Shown: piece by piece, positions 1-7,007 of the stretch
Layout: each line of letters begins with the position of its first letter
Numbering within the stretch: the first letter of the stretch is position 1
Assembly (NCBI RefSeq): GCF_022775115.1
Contig: NZ_JALFLA010000053.1
Span: 1 to 39,996 of the forward strand
Reading direction: 5' to 3'
Length of the DNA: 39,996 nt
From: Agathobaculum sp.
Lineage (GTDB): Bacteria; Bacillota; Clostridia; Oscillospirales; Butyricicoccaceae
Translations under genes and position numbers: made by a program
Notes under the pieces: model-generated
What the model was told of the DNA's origin: nothing
Seen by the model: the letters and a program-made list of their open reading frames with translations, nothing else
Databases searched by the model: none

Positions 1-388
1 GTCCGGCATGAGTCCCAACTCCTTCCGGATCACCAATGTCTCCTCTGCTCCTGCGGTTGCGGCTCCTGTGGCTGCCCCTGTGGCGGCTCCTGCTGCTGCC
101 CCCGCCCCCGCTGCTGCTCCCGCCCCTGCCGCTGCTCCCGCACCTGCCGCCGCCCCCGCCGCTGTGGCTGCCGGTGAGACTGCTGTCAACAGCCCCATGC
201 CCGGCAACATCTTTAAGGTGGAGTGCAAGGTTGGTCAGGCTGTGAAGGCTGGCGACGTGCTGGTGGTGCTGGAGGCCATGAAGATGGAGATCGAGGTCTC
301 TGCTCCCGTGGACGGCACTGTTAAGGCTGTTTCTGCTGTGGTTGGCACTGCTGTCAACACCGACGATCTGCTGGTCACCCTGGGTTAA
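1..388 (+). CDS. Biotin carrier (gamma) subunit of Na+-pumping acyl-CoA decarboxylase, 5' partial
   Basis: This is the C-terminal part of a biotin carrier protein whose start lies before the window. The reading frame is already open at base 2 (Ser-Gly-Met...), and the same residues sit in the middle of the next gene. The visible part is a short segment (SPNSFRITNV), a long Ala/Pro linker and a biotinyl/lipoyl domain with the biotinylation motif EAMKMEIEV, where the Lys between the two Met would carry biotin. In glutaconyl-CoA, methylmalonyl-CoA and oxaloacetate decarboxylases this arm moves CO2 from the carboxyltransferase to the membrane beta subunit. The biotinyl domain differs from that of the following gene at only a few residues, so the two are tandem paralogues. 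The stop is 15 bases before the next start, which suggests one operon. Substrate cannot be told from this subunit. Confidence 0.9.
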   Translation, partial: SGMSPNSFRITNVSSAPAVAAPVAAPVAAPAAAPAPAAAPAPAAAPAPAAAPAAVAAGETAVNSPMPGNIFKVECKVGQAVKAGDVLVVLEAMKMEIEVSAPVDGTVKAVSAVVGTAVNTDDLLVTLG

Positions 389-403
389 TGGGGGGTCTGA
401 TCT

Positions 404-1087
404 ATGCCTGATATTAACAAAGCAATTCTGGACCCGTTTACCCCGCTGAGCGTGCCCGAGGCTCTGATGGTCGCTGTCTGTGGTGTCGTGGTGGTGTTCA
501 TGATGCTGGCCATTCTGGCTCTGGTCATCATTATCATCTCCAAGATCGTCAGCTCCATTGAGGGCAAGGCGGCTCCTGCCGCTCCTGCCAAGAAGGCCGC
601 TCCCGCTCCTGCTCCCAAGCCGGCCGCTCCCGCTGCTCCCGCGGTGGATGAGGGTGAGATGGTGGCTGTGATGATGGCTGCCATTGCCGAGGAGTCTGGC
701 ATGAGCCCCAACTCCTTCCGTATTACCAATGTCACCGCGGCTCCTGCTGCGGCTCCCGTGGCTGCGGCTCCTGCCGCCGCCCCTGCTCCTGCTCCCGCGG
801 CTGCGCCCGCTCCCGCTCCCGCTCCCGCTCCCGCTCCTGCTGCGGCTCCCGCTGCTGCCCCTGTGGCTGCTGGTGAGACCGCTGTCAACAGCCCCATGCC
901 CGGCAACATCTTCAAGGTGGAGTGCCAGGTTGGTCAGGCTGTAAAGGCCGGTGACGTGCTGGTGGTGCTGGAGGCCATGAAGATGGAGATCGAGGTCTCC
1001 GCTCCCGTGGACGGCACCGTCAAGTCTGTGTCCGCTGTGGTGGGCACCGCAGTCAACACCGATGACCTGCTGGTCACGATCGGTTGA
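404..1087 (+). CDS. OadG-like membrane anchor fused to biotin carrier domain (decarboxylase delta/gamma subunit)
   Basis: A 227-residue protein. Residues about 18-48 form one membrane segment (VCGVVVVFMMLAILALVIII), as in OadG/delta subunits. An Ala/Pro/Lys linker follows, then a short conserved patch at 85-110 (MVAVMMAAIAEESGMSPNSF), then a pure Ala-Pro linker at about 112-155, and a biotinyl domain at about 157-227 with biotin Lys193 in AMKM. The protein would tether biotin to the membrane complex and shuttle the carboxyl group to the beta subunit, whose decarboxylation step drives Na+ export. The upstream gene is a near copy and GcdB follows after 14 bases. A GGGGGG ribosome site precedes the ATG. 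Codons favour GCT and CCC/CCT, unlike the GCG/CCG-rich genes from about base 1,880 onward. Glutaconyl-CoA decarboxylase is one possibility, but the alpha subunit is outside the window. Confidence 0.88.
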   Translation: MPDINKAILDPFTPLSVPEALMVAVCGVVVVFMMLAILALVIIIISKIVSSIEGKAAPAAPAKKAAPAPAPKPAAPAAPAVDEGEMVAVMMAAIAEESGMSPNSFRITNVTAAPAAAPVAAAPAAAPAPAPAAAPAPAPAPAPAPAAAPAAAPVAAGETAVNSPMPGNIFKVECQVGQAVKAGDVLVVLEAMKMEIEVSAPVDGTVKSVSAVVGTAVNTDDLLVTIG

Positions 1088-1101
1088 AAGGAGGGTGAAG
1101 T

Positions 1102-2271
1102 ATGGGTTTCTTTGGAGAAGTTTTAAGTGCAATTTTTGGAGGCTCCGGCTTCGCCGCTCTGCCTAATGACTGGCGCCAGGTCATCATGATCGCCATTGCC
1201 TGTCTGCTGCTGTACATGGGCATTGGCAAGAAGTTTGAGCCCCTGCTGCTGGTTCCTATCGCGTTTGGTATGTTGCTGGCCAACCTGCCTCTGACCGGTC
1301 TGCTCAATGAGCCCTCCGGCAGCAGCGTTGGTTTCATGTGGGTGCTCTATCAGGGCGTCAACTACGCCATCTATCCGTCCATCATCTTCATGGGCATCGG
1401 TGCGATGACTGACTTTGGTCCCCTGCTGGCTAACCCCATGTCCCTGCTGCTGGGCGCTGCCGCTCAGCTGGGCATTTTCACCGCCTTCCTGCTGGCCCTG
1501 GTTCTGGGCCCCGTCACCGGCGGTCTGATTTCCTTTATGCCTGCTCAGGCTGCCGCTATCGGCGTTATCGGCGGCGCTGACGGCCCCACTGCTATTCTGA
1601 CATCTTCTAAGCTGGCTGCGGATCTGTTGCCTGCTATCGCCATTGCGGCGTACTCCTACATGGCTCTGATCCCCATGATCCAGCCTCCCATCATGAAGCT
1701 GCTCACCACCAAGGAGATGCGTAAGGTCAAGATGACCCAGCTGCGCACCGTCTCCAAGACTGAGAAGATCATCTTCCCCGTGGCCGTGACCATCTTCGTG
1801 ATCCTGCTGGTGCCCGATACCGCTCCTCTGATCGGTATGCTGATGCTGGGCAACCTGTTCCGTGAGTGCGGCGTGACTGAGCGTTTGTCGGACACGGCGC
1901 AGAACGCGCTAATCAATATTGTCACTGTGTTCCTCGGCCTATCGGTCGGCTGCAAGGCAGTGGCGGAGAAGTTCCTGACGGTTGAAACCCTTATGATTAT
2001 CGGCCTCGGTCTGCTGGCGTTCATTTTCTCCACGATGGGCGGCCTGTTGTTTGGCAAAATCATGTGCAAGCTGTCCGGTGGCAAGATCAACCCGCTGATC
2101 GGCTCGGCAGGCGTGTCGGCAGTTCCGATGGCCGCGCGCGTCTCGCAGGTGGAAGGCCAGAAGGCCAATCCGGCAAACTTCCTGCTGATGCACGCTATGG
2201 GGCCAAACGTGGCCGGCGTTATCGGCTCGGCAGTTGCCGCAGGCTTTATGCTTAAGGTATTTGGCGGCTGA
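1102..2271 (+). CDS. gcdB: Na+-translocating decarboxylase beta subunit (GcdB/OadB family)
   Basis: A 389-residue polytopic membrane protein of the usual length for the beta subunit of Na+-pumping decarboxylases. Family motifs seen are [11 protein letters not shown] (about residue 157), [33 protein letters not shown] and [23 protein letters not shown] near the C-terminus. In this family the subunit decarboxylates carboxybiotin and couples it to Na+ export. It is preceded by GAAAGGAGG and ends at a strong terminator, so it is the last gene of the operon. Odd point: Ala, Ser, Pro and Leu codon choice changes abruptly near base 1,880, from GCT/TCC/CCC to GCG/GCA/TCG/CCG, although the protein stays intact. 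The symbol is by family; the paralogues OadB and MmdB cannot be excluded without the alpha subunit. Confidence 0.9.
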   Translation: MGFFGEVLSAIFGGSGFAALPNDWRQVIMIAIACLLLYMGIGKKFEPLLLVPIAFGMLLANLPLTGLLNEPSGSSVGFMWVLYQGVNYAIYPSIIFMGIGAMTDFGPLLANPMSLLLGAAAQLGIFTAFLLALVLGPVTGGLISFMPAQAAAIGVIGGADGPTAILTSSKLAADLLPAIAIAAYSYMALIPMIQPPIMKLLTTKEMRKVKMTQLRTVSKTEKIIFPVAVTIFVILLVPDTAPLIGMLMLGNLFRECGVTERLSDTAQNALINIVTVFLGLSVGCKAVAEKFLTVETLMIIGLGLLAFIFSTMGGLLFGKIMCKLSGGKINPLIGSAGVSAVPMAARVSQVEGQKANPANFLLMHAMGPNVAGVIGSAVAAGFMLKVFGG

Positions 2272-2280
2272 CCGCATAAA

Positions 2281-2316
2281 AAAGTCCCTGAAAGCATAGC
2301 TTTCAGGGACTTTTTT
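2281..2316 (+). terminator. Rho-independent terminator of the decarboxylase operon
   Basis: A perfect 14-bp stem (AAAGTCCCTGAAAG with its complement) closes a 5-base loop and runs into six T residues. It lies 9 bases after the gcdB stop codon. Confidence 0.92.
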
Positions 2317-2367
2317 CGTCGCCGGGACGGGGAGAGCCCGGTGCTGTCCTTGGATATCCGGGCGGGA

Positions 2368-2395
2368 TTGACAAAATCCGTCAAACTGCTATAAT
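2368..2395 (+). promoter_or_regulatory. Sigma-A promoter of the TetR-type regulator with overlapping inverted repeat
   Basis: A consensus -35 box TTGACA (2368-2373) and -10 box TATAAT (2390-2395) are spaced by 16 bases. The -35 box is one arm of the inverted repeat TTGAC-N7-GTCAA (2368-2384). Because the repeat covers the -35 region just ahead of a TetR-family gene, it could be its autoregulatory operator; that role is inferred. Confidence 0.8.
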
Positions 2396-2428
2396 AAAAG
2401 CCATAGAAATGAACAGGTGGTCTCTATT

Positions 2429-3004
2429 GTGCAGGTATTGAAGGATGAGCTGAGGCATAAAATACTGCTGGAATCCCAGCATTTGTTTTTGCAATATGGA
2501 TATGACCGTACCTCGCTGCAGATGATTGCGGACAAGGTGAACATCAGCAAGAGCAATCTTTATCACTATTTCAAAAATAAAGAGGAGCTGTTTTATGAGC
2601 TGACGGACGGCGCGGCGGCCGGTCTGAAAAAGCTCATCATGCGCTTTCGGGATAAGCGGTTCGACCCGCGCACCGGCGCGCGGGAATATCAAGTGCTGCT
2701 GACTGAGGAGGTCATCTCGCTCCTGCTGGCGGAGAAATACGGCCTGCTGCTCATCATGGAGCAGGCCAAGGGTACGCGGTATGAGGGACTGCGCCCCAGC
2801 CTGATCGACATGTTCGCGGCCAAGACGGCCCCTCTGCTGGCGGACGAGGATAACTGCGACCTGATTGCGCAGATTATGGCCCGCAACCTGATAGACGGCA
2901 CGGTGCAGATACTGAAAAACCGCGTCCGCCCGCGCGAGGTACGGGTCAATCTCAACCGGCTGGTCGAATACCATACGAAAGGCGTTCACGCGCTGCTGAA
3001 GTAA
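2429..3004 (+). CDS. TetR/AcrR-family transcriptional regulator
   Basis: A regulator of 191 residues from the chosen GTG start. An in-frame GTG exists 12 bases upstream, but the AGGTGG ribosome site (2415-2420) overlaps that codon and is spaced correctly for GTG 2429. Residues about 5-50 form a typical TetR helix-turn-helix (KILLESQHLFLQYGYDRTSL, then IADKVNISKSNLYHYFKNKE). The C-terminal ligand/dimer region is not recognisable as a known subfamily. It stands alone between two terminators and has its own strong promoter. It could control the decarboxylase operon upstream, but nothing in the sequence shows this; the palindrome in its own promoter points to autoregulation. The ligand is unknown. 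Confidence 0.88.
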   Translation: MQVLKDELRHKILLESQHLFLQYGYDRTSLQMIADKVNISKSNLYHYFKNKEELFYELTDGAAAGLKKLIMRFRDKRFDPRTGAREYQVLLTEEVISLLLAEKYGLLLIMEQAKGTRYEGLRPSLIDMFAAKTAPLLADEDNCDLIAQIMARNLIDGTVQILKNRVRPREVRVNLNRLVEYHTKGVHALLK

Positions 3005-3020
3005 CGGCAGCGCGTTTTTT
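2989..3020 (+). terminator. Terminator overlapping the 3' end of the TetR gene
   Basis: Arms CGCGCTGC (2989-2996) and GCAGCGCG (3007-3014) pair perfectly around a 10-base loop containing the stop codon, followed by six T residues. Confidence 0.8.
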
Positions 3021-3140
3021 GATGCGTTGGGGGAGAGCGAAGGATACGGCCGGACGCATACAAACGGCGTGGGACGTTCTACTCGCCTGCTGCGGTGCAT
3101 AGGCTGATAACAGAAAATGCATCGGCAGGCAGGGGGGACG

Positions 3141-3413
3141 ATGGTGAAGGGCTTACCCGAGGAGCGAGCCATTCGGCTCGCACAGTATATGATCGAGGAG
3201 AAAGCGACCGTGCGCCAGACCGCAGCGCGATTCGGCATCTCCAAGTCCACCGTACATAAGGATATCACGACCCGACTGAAAAATCTGAATGCTGTGCTGT
3301 ATGACCGCGTGCAGGAGGTGCTGCGCACCAATAAAGAGGAGCGCCACATCCGCGGCGGCATGGCCACGCGGGAGAAATACCGCGCCAAAACGGAGGACGG
3401 CACACAGCGGTGA
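3141..3413 (+). CDS. spoIIID: Stage III sporulation transcriptional regulator SpoIIID
   Basis: A 90-residue DNA-binding protein matching the SpoIIID family in length and layout. It has a central helix-turn-helix (residues about 23-43, ATVRQTAARFGISKSTVHKD), then the typical continuation to RHIRGGMATREKY near the C-terminus. In spore formers SpoIIID switches gene expression in the mother cell between the sigma-E and sigma-K phases. The start at 3141 is chosen because AGGGGGG sits just ahead of it; an in-frame ATG 24 bases upstream lacks a ribosome site. It is followed by the convergent abrB-like gene. I did not find a convincing sigma-E promoter by eye. Confidence 0.93.
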   Translation: MVKGLPEERAIRLAQYMIEEKATVRQTAARFGISKSTVHKDITTRLKNLNAVLYDRVQEVLRTNKEERHIRGGMATREKYRAKTEDGTQR

Positions 3414-3421
3414 GAGGCAAG

Positions 3422-3457
3422 AAAAACACCGGCCATCCCCGCGCGGGATAGCCGGTG
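3422..3457 (-). terminator. Terminator of the abrB-like gene (minus strand)
   Basis: A stem with arms CACCGGC and ATCCC (3427-3439) pairs with GGGAT and GCCGGTG (3445-3457). Reading on the minus strand it runs into five T residues (plus-strand A at 3422-3426), 16 bases after the minus-strand gene stops. It may also slow plus-strand transcription from spoIIID. Confidence 0.8.
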
Positions 3458-3472
3458 CGTTATGTAGCTGCC

Positions 3473-3715
3473 TTACATTAGGCCGATATCGTGCACGCAG
3501 CCTTGGCAGATATTTTTACCTTTGAAGTGGATCACATCCTTTGCATTGCTGCAAAAGATACAGGCCGGCTCATGCTTTTTTAAGATAATCTGGCTGCCAT
3601 CGACGTAAATCTCCAGCGAATCCTTCACGTCGATATCCAACGTTCTGCGCAGCTCGATTGGTAATACGATGCGGCCAAGCTCGTCGACCTTACGGACGAT
3701 TCCAGTTGATTTCAT
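3473..3715 (-). CDS. AbrB/SpoVT-family transition-state regulator
   Basis: An 80-residue protein. Residues 1-45 are a swapped-hairpin AbrB DNA-binding domain (STGIVRKVDELGRIVLPIEL, RRTLDI), and the rest follows the AbrB C-terminal pattern with two CxxC pairs (CIFC and CQGC) that may bind a metal. AbrB-type proteins repress stationary-phase and sporulation genes during growth. The start is set by a GGAG ribosome site nine bases before the ATG; a longer upstream reading frame lacks one. It is transcribed divergently from spmA, and a short inverted repeat lies between them. Whether it is AbrB itself or a paralogue is not decided. Confidence 0.88.
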   Translation of the reverse strand: MKSTGIVRKVDELGRIVLPIELRRTLDIDVKDSLEIYVDGSQIILKKHEPACIFCSNAKDVIHFKGKNICQGCVHDIGLM

Positions 3716-3768
3716 GGTGTAACGCTCCTTCATTTCCACTGTTGTTTCATTTTCCAAACTATATCACA

Positions 3769-3785
3769 AAATCCCGAAAGGATTT
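3769..3785. promoter_or_regulatory. Inverted repeat between the divergent abrB-like gene and spmA
   Basis: AAATCC-N5-GGATTT is a perfect 6-bp-arm inverted repeat between the two divergent genes. It is a candidate operator. No clear sigma-A promoter could be fixed here by eye. Confidence 0.4.
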
Positions 3786-3819
3786 AGTGACGCATAAAAG
3801 GGTAAGGGGGAAGCTGGGA

Positions 3820-4404
3820 TTGATCTCTACAGTGTGGGTGATTTTTTTGGCGGCTGCCTTGGTATGCGGCGCGGCAACCGGGCGGCTGGACGCGGTGACA
3901 GCGGCGGTGAGTACGGGTGCTGCGGAAGCGATCTCTCTCGCGGTGAGCATTGCCGGACTGATGTGCTTCTGGAGCGGCATTATGGAGCTGCTCCAAGCCT
4001 CCGGCTTAGCGGGCAAACTGTCTCGCTTGATGATGCCCTTGCTGCGGCCACTGTTTGGCAGCGCGGCAAAAGACCGGGAAGCGATGGAAGCAGTCAGCGC
4101 AAATGTGACGGCAAATTTGCTTGGCCTGTCCAACGCAGCAACACCGCTCGGCCTATGCGCAGCAGACCGGCTGTACACACTGGCGGGTAGGCGCGGCGCG
4201 CCCGATACTGTACTGCGGCTGATCACGTTGAATACGGCGTCCATCCAACTGATCCCGTCCACCGTGGCCGCAGTACGCGCGGCAAACGGCTCGGCCGCGC
4301 CGTTTGACATTATGCCGGCGGTATGGCTGGCTTCGGCGGCCTCGGTTGCAGCCGTGCTGCTGAGCAGCACCCTGCTCCGTCCGCTCTTCCCTGACGAAAA
4401 ATAG
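3820..4404 (+). CDS. spmA: Spore maturation protein SpmA
   Basis: A 194-residue membrane protein, matching SpmA in length and order: N-terminal hydrophobic helix, LMCFWSGIMELLQASGL, NVTANLLGLSNAATPLGLCA, and TLNTASIQLIPSTVAAVRAA. SpmA and SpmB work together in dehydrating the spore core. The TTG at 3820 is preferred because AAGGGGG lies nine bases upstream and the protein then starts where homologues do; a GTG at 3787 would add 11 residues. spmB follows after a 126-base AT-rich gap rather than by overlap, so it may also have its own promoter. Confidence 0.93.
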   Translation: MISTVWVIFLAAALVCGAATGRLDAVTAAVSTGAAEAISLAVSIAGLMCFWSGIMELLQASGLAGKLSRLMMPLLRPLFGSAAKDREAMEAVSANVTANLLGLSNAATPLGLCAADRLYTLAGRRGAPDTVLRLITLNTASIQLIPSTVAAVRAANGSAAPFDIMPAVWLASAASVAAVLLSSTLLRPLFPDEK

Positions 4405-4461
4405 CGGGAAATGATGCGCCGCATTACAATTGGTATTATTACATAGCCAGCGCGAGAAGTT

Positions 4462-4468
4462 TGTCGAA
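4462..4468 (+). promoter_or_regulatory. Spo0A box upstream of spmB
   Basis: TGTCGAA, the 0A-box core bound by phosphorylated Spo0A, lies about 60 bases before spmB in an AT-rich gap. A second copy in inverse orientation lies just beyond spmB. Confidence 0.5.
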
Positions 4469-4530
4469 AAAACAAGATGTTACTAAAAATTTCATATTTT
4501 TCCAATTTTTATAGTATTCTGGGAGGAATC

Positions 4531-5055
4531 ATGCAGTTGGTGCAAAGTGCGTTCATCCCCATGCTGCTCGCTGCGGTCGGCCTATACGCGCTGTATAAAG
4601 AAGTAGAGGTGTTTCCGACCTTTTTGCGCGGGGCAAAAAAAGGCTTAGAAACGGCAATCAGCATTCTGCCAACTATGGTTGGTATGCTGACCGTAGTATA
4701 CATGCTGCGAGCCTCGGGCGCAATTGATCTGGCAGCCGCGGCGTTGGCGCCGGTTTTCCGTCTGCTTGGTATCCCGCGCGAGTGTACAGCGCTTGCGCTG
4801 CTCGGGCCGATCAGCGGAAGCGGAAAGCTGGCAATGGGCAGCGAATTGATGCAGCGCTGCGGGCCGGACAGCTATGTTGGCCGTGTGGCTGCGGTCATAC
4901 TCGGCTCGTCTGAGACCAGCTTGTACACCATCAGCGTGTATAGCGGGCATATAGGCCTGACCAACACACGTTATGCAGTGCTATCCGCGCTATTGGCAGA
5001 TCTGACGGCATTTACAGCCTCAGCCGCCGTAGTGAGACTGTACTTTTTACATTAA
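4531..5055 (+). CDS. spmB: Spore maturation protein SpmB
   Basis: A 174-residue membrane protein of the usual SpmB length. Family segments seen are YKEVEVFPTFLRGAKKGLET, ILPTMVGMLTVVYMLRASGA, LLGPISGSGKLA and VILGSSETSLYTISVYSG. It acts with SpmA in spore core dehydration. A GGGAGGAATC ribosome site sets the ATG at 4531; upstream in-frame starts lie in a region without one. The gap from spmA contains a Spo0A box. A shared bidirectional terminator separates it from the convergent hbd unit. Confidence 0.93.
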   Translation: MQLVQSAFIPMLLAAVGLYALYKEVEVFPTFLRGAKKGLETAISILPTMVGMLTVVYMLRASGAIDLAAAALAPVFRLLGIPRECTALALLGPISGSGKLAMGSELMQRCGPDSYVGRVAAVILGSSETSLYTISVYSGHIGLTNTRYAVLSALLADLTAFTASAAVVRLYFLH

Positions 5056-5091
5056 TGACATTATAGCGCATCTATAATAAGATTTCTAGCT

Positions 5092-5098
5092 TTCGACA
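5092..5098 (-). promoter_or_regulatory. Second Spo0A box, downstream of spmB
   Basis: TTCGACA on the plus strand reads TGTCGAA on the minus strand. It sits in the AT-rich 3' region of spmB, ahead of the shared terminator. No gene start that it would control is evident. Confidence 0.4.
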
Positions 5099-5158
5099 AA
5101 AAAACGTTAATTTACCCAAAATTTATGTAAAGTGATTGTGAAAAATAGGAAAAATAAC

Positions 5159-5189
5159 AAAAGGGGACTGCACAGCGCAGTCCCTTTTT
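5159..5189. terminator. Bidirectional terminator between spmB and hbd
   Basis: Stem GGGACTGC / GCAGTCCC with a 5-base loop is flanked by A residues on the left and T residues on the right, so it can stop transcription from both sides (spmB on plus, hbd on minus). Confidence 0.9.
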
Positions 5190-5199
5190 GTATACCATT

Positions 5200-6072
5200 T
5201 TACTTGACAATTTCTTTGCCAAAGGGGCCATCGTACTCGAAGAAGCCCTTGCCGGTCTTGACGCCGAGCCAGCCGGCGCGAACCATCTTGCGCATCAGCG
5301 GGTGCGGACGGTACTTCGGGTCGCCGGTCTCGCGGTACAGGGTCTCCATGATGGCAAGGTTAACATCGTGACCGACCAGATCGGCGGTGTGGAGCGGGCC
5401 GGACTTCATGCCGGCGCCTAGTTGCATGGCGATATCAACATCCGCCGGGGAAGCGATGCCGTCAGCAACAATGCCCATGGCCTCGTTCATCATCGGGATC
5501 AGGATGCGGTTAACAACAAAGCCGGGGCCTTCGTTGACCGAAACCGGAGTCTTGCCCAACGCGGCCATCAGCTCGAATACAGTCTTGAAGGTCTCGTCCG
5601 AGGTCTGGATTGCGCGGATGACCTCGACCAGCTTCATGATCTGCGCGGGATTAAAGAAGTGGCAGCCGATGACCTTGTCGGCGCGGTTCGGGATGCAAGC
5701 GGCCATCTCGGTGATGGACAGGGCGGAGGTGTTGGAGGCGAAGATGGTGTGCGGCGGGCAGATCGTATCCAACTCCTGCAGCAGTTCCTTCTTCAAATCC
5801 ATGCGCTCCAGAATGGCTTCAATCACGAAATCGGCGTCGGCAGCATCCTTGCGGTCTACCGAGGTCTTCAGGCCGGCGAGCAGCTCATTCTTGCGCTCCT
5901 CTGTCATCTTCTCCTTCTTGACAAGGAAAGCCAAGTCGCTCGTAATGGTCTTGACGCCGCGCTCACAGAATTCCGGCTTAATGTCGATCATGGTGACAGC
6001 ATGGCCGCTGGTCATGAAAACCTCCGCGATACGTGCGCCCATGTTGCCGGCGCCGAATACACAAACTTTCAT
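5200..6072 (-). CDS. hbd: 3-hydroxybutyryl-CoA dehydrogenase
   Basis: A 290-residue NAD(P)-dependent dehydrogenase that reduces acetoacetyl-CoA to (S)-3-hydroxybutyryl-CoA in butyrate formation. The N-terminal Rossmann fold begins with GAGNMG (7-12). The catalytic layout is visible: Ser116 in NTSAL, His138 in CHFFNPA, Glu150 in LVEVI, and Asn188 in GFVVNRI. The C-terminal 3HCDH domain reads LGAGMKSGPLHTADLVGHD, a variant of the usual LGxxxPMGP motif. Length is near the usual 280. An AGAGAGG site precedes the ATG. It is the last gene of the thl-crt-hbd unit and ends at the terminator shared with spmB. Crotonyl-CoA reductase (bcd-etf) genes are not adjacent. Confidence 0.95.
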   Translation of the reverse strand: MKVCVFGAGNMGARIAEVFMTSGHAVTMIDIKPEFCERGVKTITSDLAFLVKKEKMTEERKNELLAGLKTSVDRKDAADADFVIEAILERMDLKKELLQELDTICPPHTIFASNTSALSITEMAACIPNRADKVIGCHFFNPAQIMKLVEVIRAIQTSDETFKTVFELMAALGKTPVSVNEGPGFVVNRILIPMMNEAMGIVADGIASPADVDIAMQLGAGMKSGPLHTADLVGHDVNLAIMETLYRETGDPKYRPHPLMRKMVRAGWLGVKTGKGFFEYDGPFGKEIVK

Positions 6073-6113
6073 CTGAAATAACCTCTCTTTACTTCGGTAA
6101 TGTAGAATGGGTT

Positions 6114-6929
6114 TTACTTATTCTGGAACGCCTTAGCAGGCTTATCCTTGTTTTTGTCAAGGAAGTAGGCCATGCCGTACTTCTGATCCTCGGTCGCAAA
6201 GCACTCGCCGAAGATGTTACCCTCCAGCTTGAGGGCGGAGTTCAAATCGACCTGCATACCGACGTTGATCGCTTCCTTGCAGAGCGCGACAGCGATAGGT
6301 GCCTGCGCAGCGATCTCCTCAGCCAGCTTGATGGCCTCGTCCATCAGATTTTCCAGCGGGTAAACGTAGTTGACAAGCCCCATCTCAAGCGCCTGTTGCG
6401 CGGTATAGTTGCCGCGGCCGGTGTAGATCAGCTCCTTGGCCTTGCCAAGACCAATGATGCGAGCCAGACGCTGGGTGCCGCCGCAGCCCGGAGTGATGCC
6501 CAGACCAACCTCGGGCTGGCCGAAAAGCGCGTTGTCGGAAGCGAGGCGGATGTCACAGGACATCGCAAGCTCGCAGCCGCCACCAAGGCAGAAGCCGTTG
6601 ATCGCGGCGATGACCGGGCGCTTGAAGTTCTCGATCTTCCAGCAAACGCGATTGGAGTCATTGCCGAAGAACTTGCCCTCCTCAACGCTCATGGTCGACA
6701 TCTGCGCGATGTCAGCGCCGGCAACGAACGAGTTGACGGTCTTGCCCTTTTTGTTGACGACCGAGGAGCCGGTCAGCACGACGGCATAGACATCCTCCAT
6801 CTTGCCGACTTCGTCGAACGCTTCTTCAAGCTGCGCGTACATGTCGGTGGACAGGGCGTTCATCGCTTGCATGTGCTCGATCTTGACGATCGCTACATGC
6901 CCCTTTTTCTCAATTACTACATCGGTCAT
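6114..6929 (-). CDS. crt: Crotonase / short-chain enoyl-CoA hydratase
   Basis: A 271-residue crotonase-fold enzyme that interconverts 3-hydroxybutyryl-CoA and crotonyl-CoA. The oxyanion-hole segment FVAGADIAQM (69-77) and both catalytic glutamates are present: Glu120 in NGFCLGGGCELAMSCD and Glu140 in FGQPEVGLGITPGCGGTQRL. Clostridial Crt enzymes have the same pair. It is a little longer than the usual 260 because of a small insertion at about 55-65 (SSVVNKKGKTVNSF). AAAGGAAG lies before the ATG. It lies between thlA and hbd; a 28-bp palindrome separates it from thlA. Confidence 0.95.
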   Translation of the reverse strand: MTDVVIEKKGHVAIVKIEHMQAMNALSTDMYAQLEEAFDEVGKMEDVYAVVLTGSSVVNKKGKTVNSFVAGADIAQMSTMSVEEGKFFGNDSNRVCWKIENFKRPVIAAINGFCLGGGCELAMSCDIRLASDNALFGQPEVGLGITPGCGGTQRLARIIGLGKAKELIYTGRGNYTAQQALEMGLVNYVYPLENLMDEAIKLAEEIAAQAPIAVALCKEAINVGMQVDLNSALKLEGNIFGECFATEDQKYGMAYFLDKNKDKPAKAFQNK

Positions 6930-6968
6930 GGGAAAAACTTCCTTTCAGCTATATTTAACAAATGCTTC

Positions 6969-6996
6969 CCAAGGGGGCTTTGCAAAGCCCCCTTGG
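6969..6996. repeat. Perfect 28-bp palindrome between thlA and crt
   Basis: CCAAGGGGGCTTTG is followed directly by its exact complement. There is no T run on the minus (coding) strand after the hairpin, so it is not a standard terminator. It may act as an mRNA-stabilising or processing hairpin inside the operon. Confidence 0.75.
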
Positions 6997-7007
6997 AATG
7001 ATGTATC

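Noticed and set aside
90..850. GCTCCTGCTCCC-type repeats as a possible CRISPR or satellite array
   Set aside because: They encode Ala-Pro linkers in frame, vary in unit length and have no spacers.
385..915. Minus-strand Ala/Gly-rich frame opposite the biotin-carrier gene
   Set aside because: It mirrors the Ala-Pro linker repeats of the real gene and has no ribosome site or family features.
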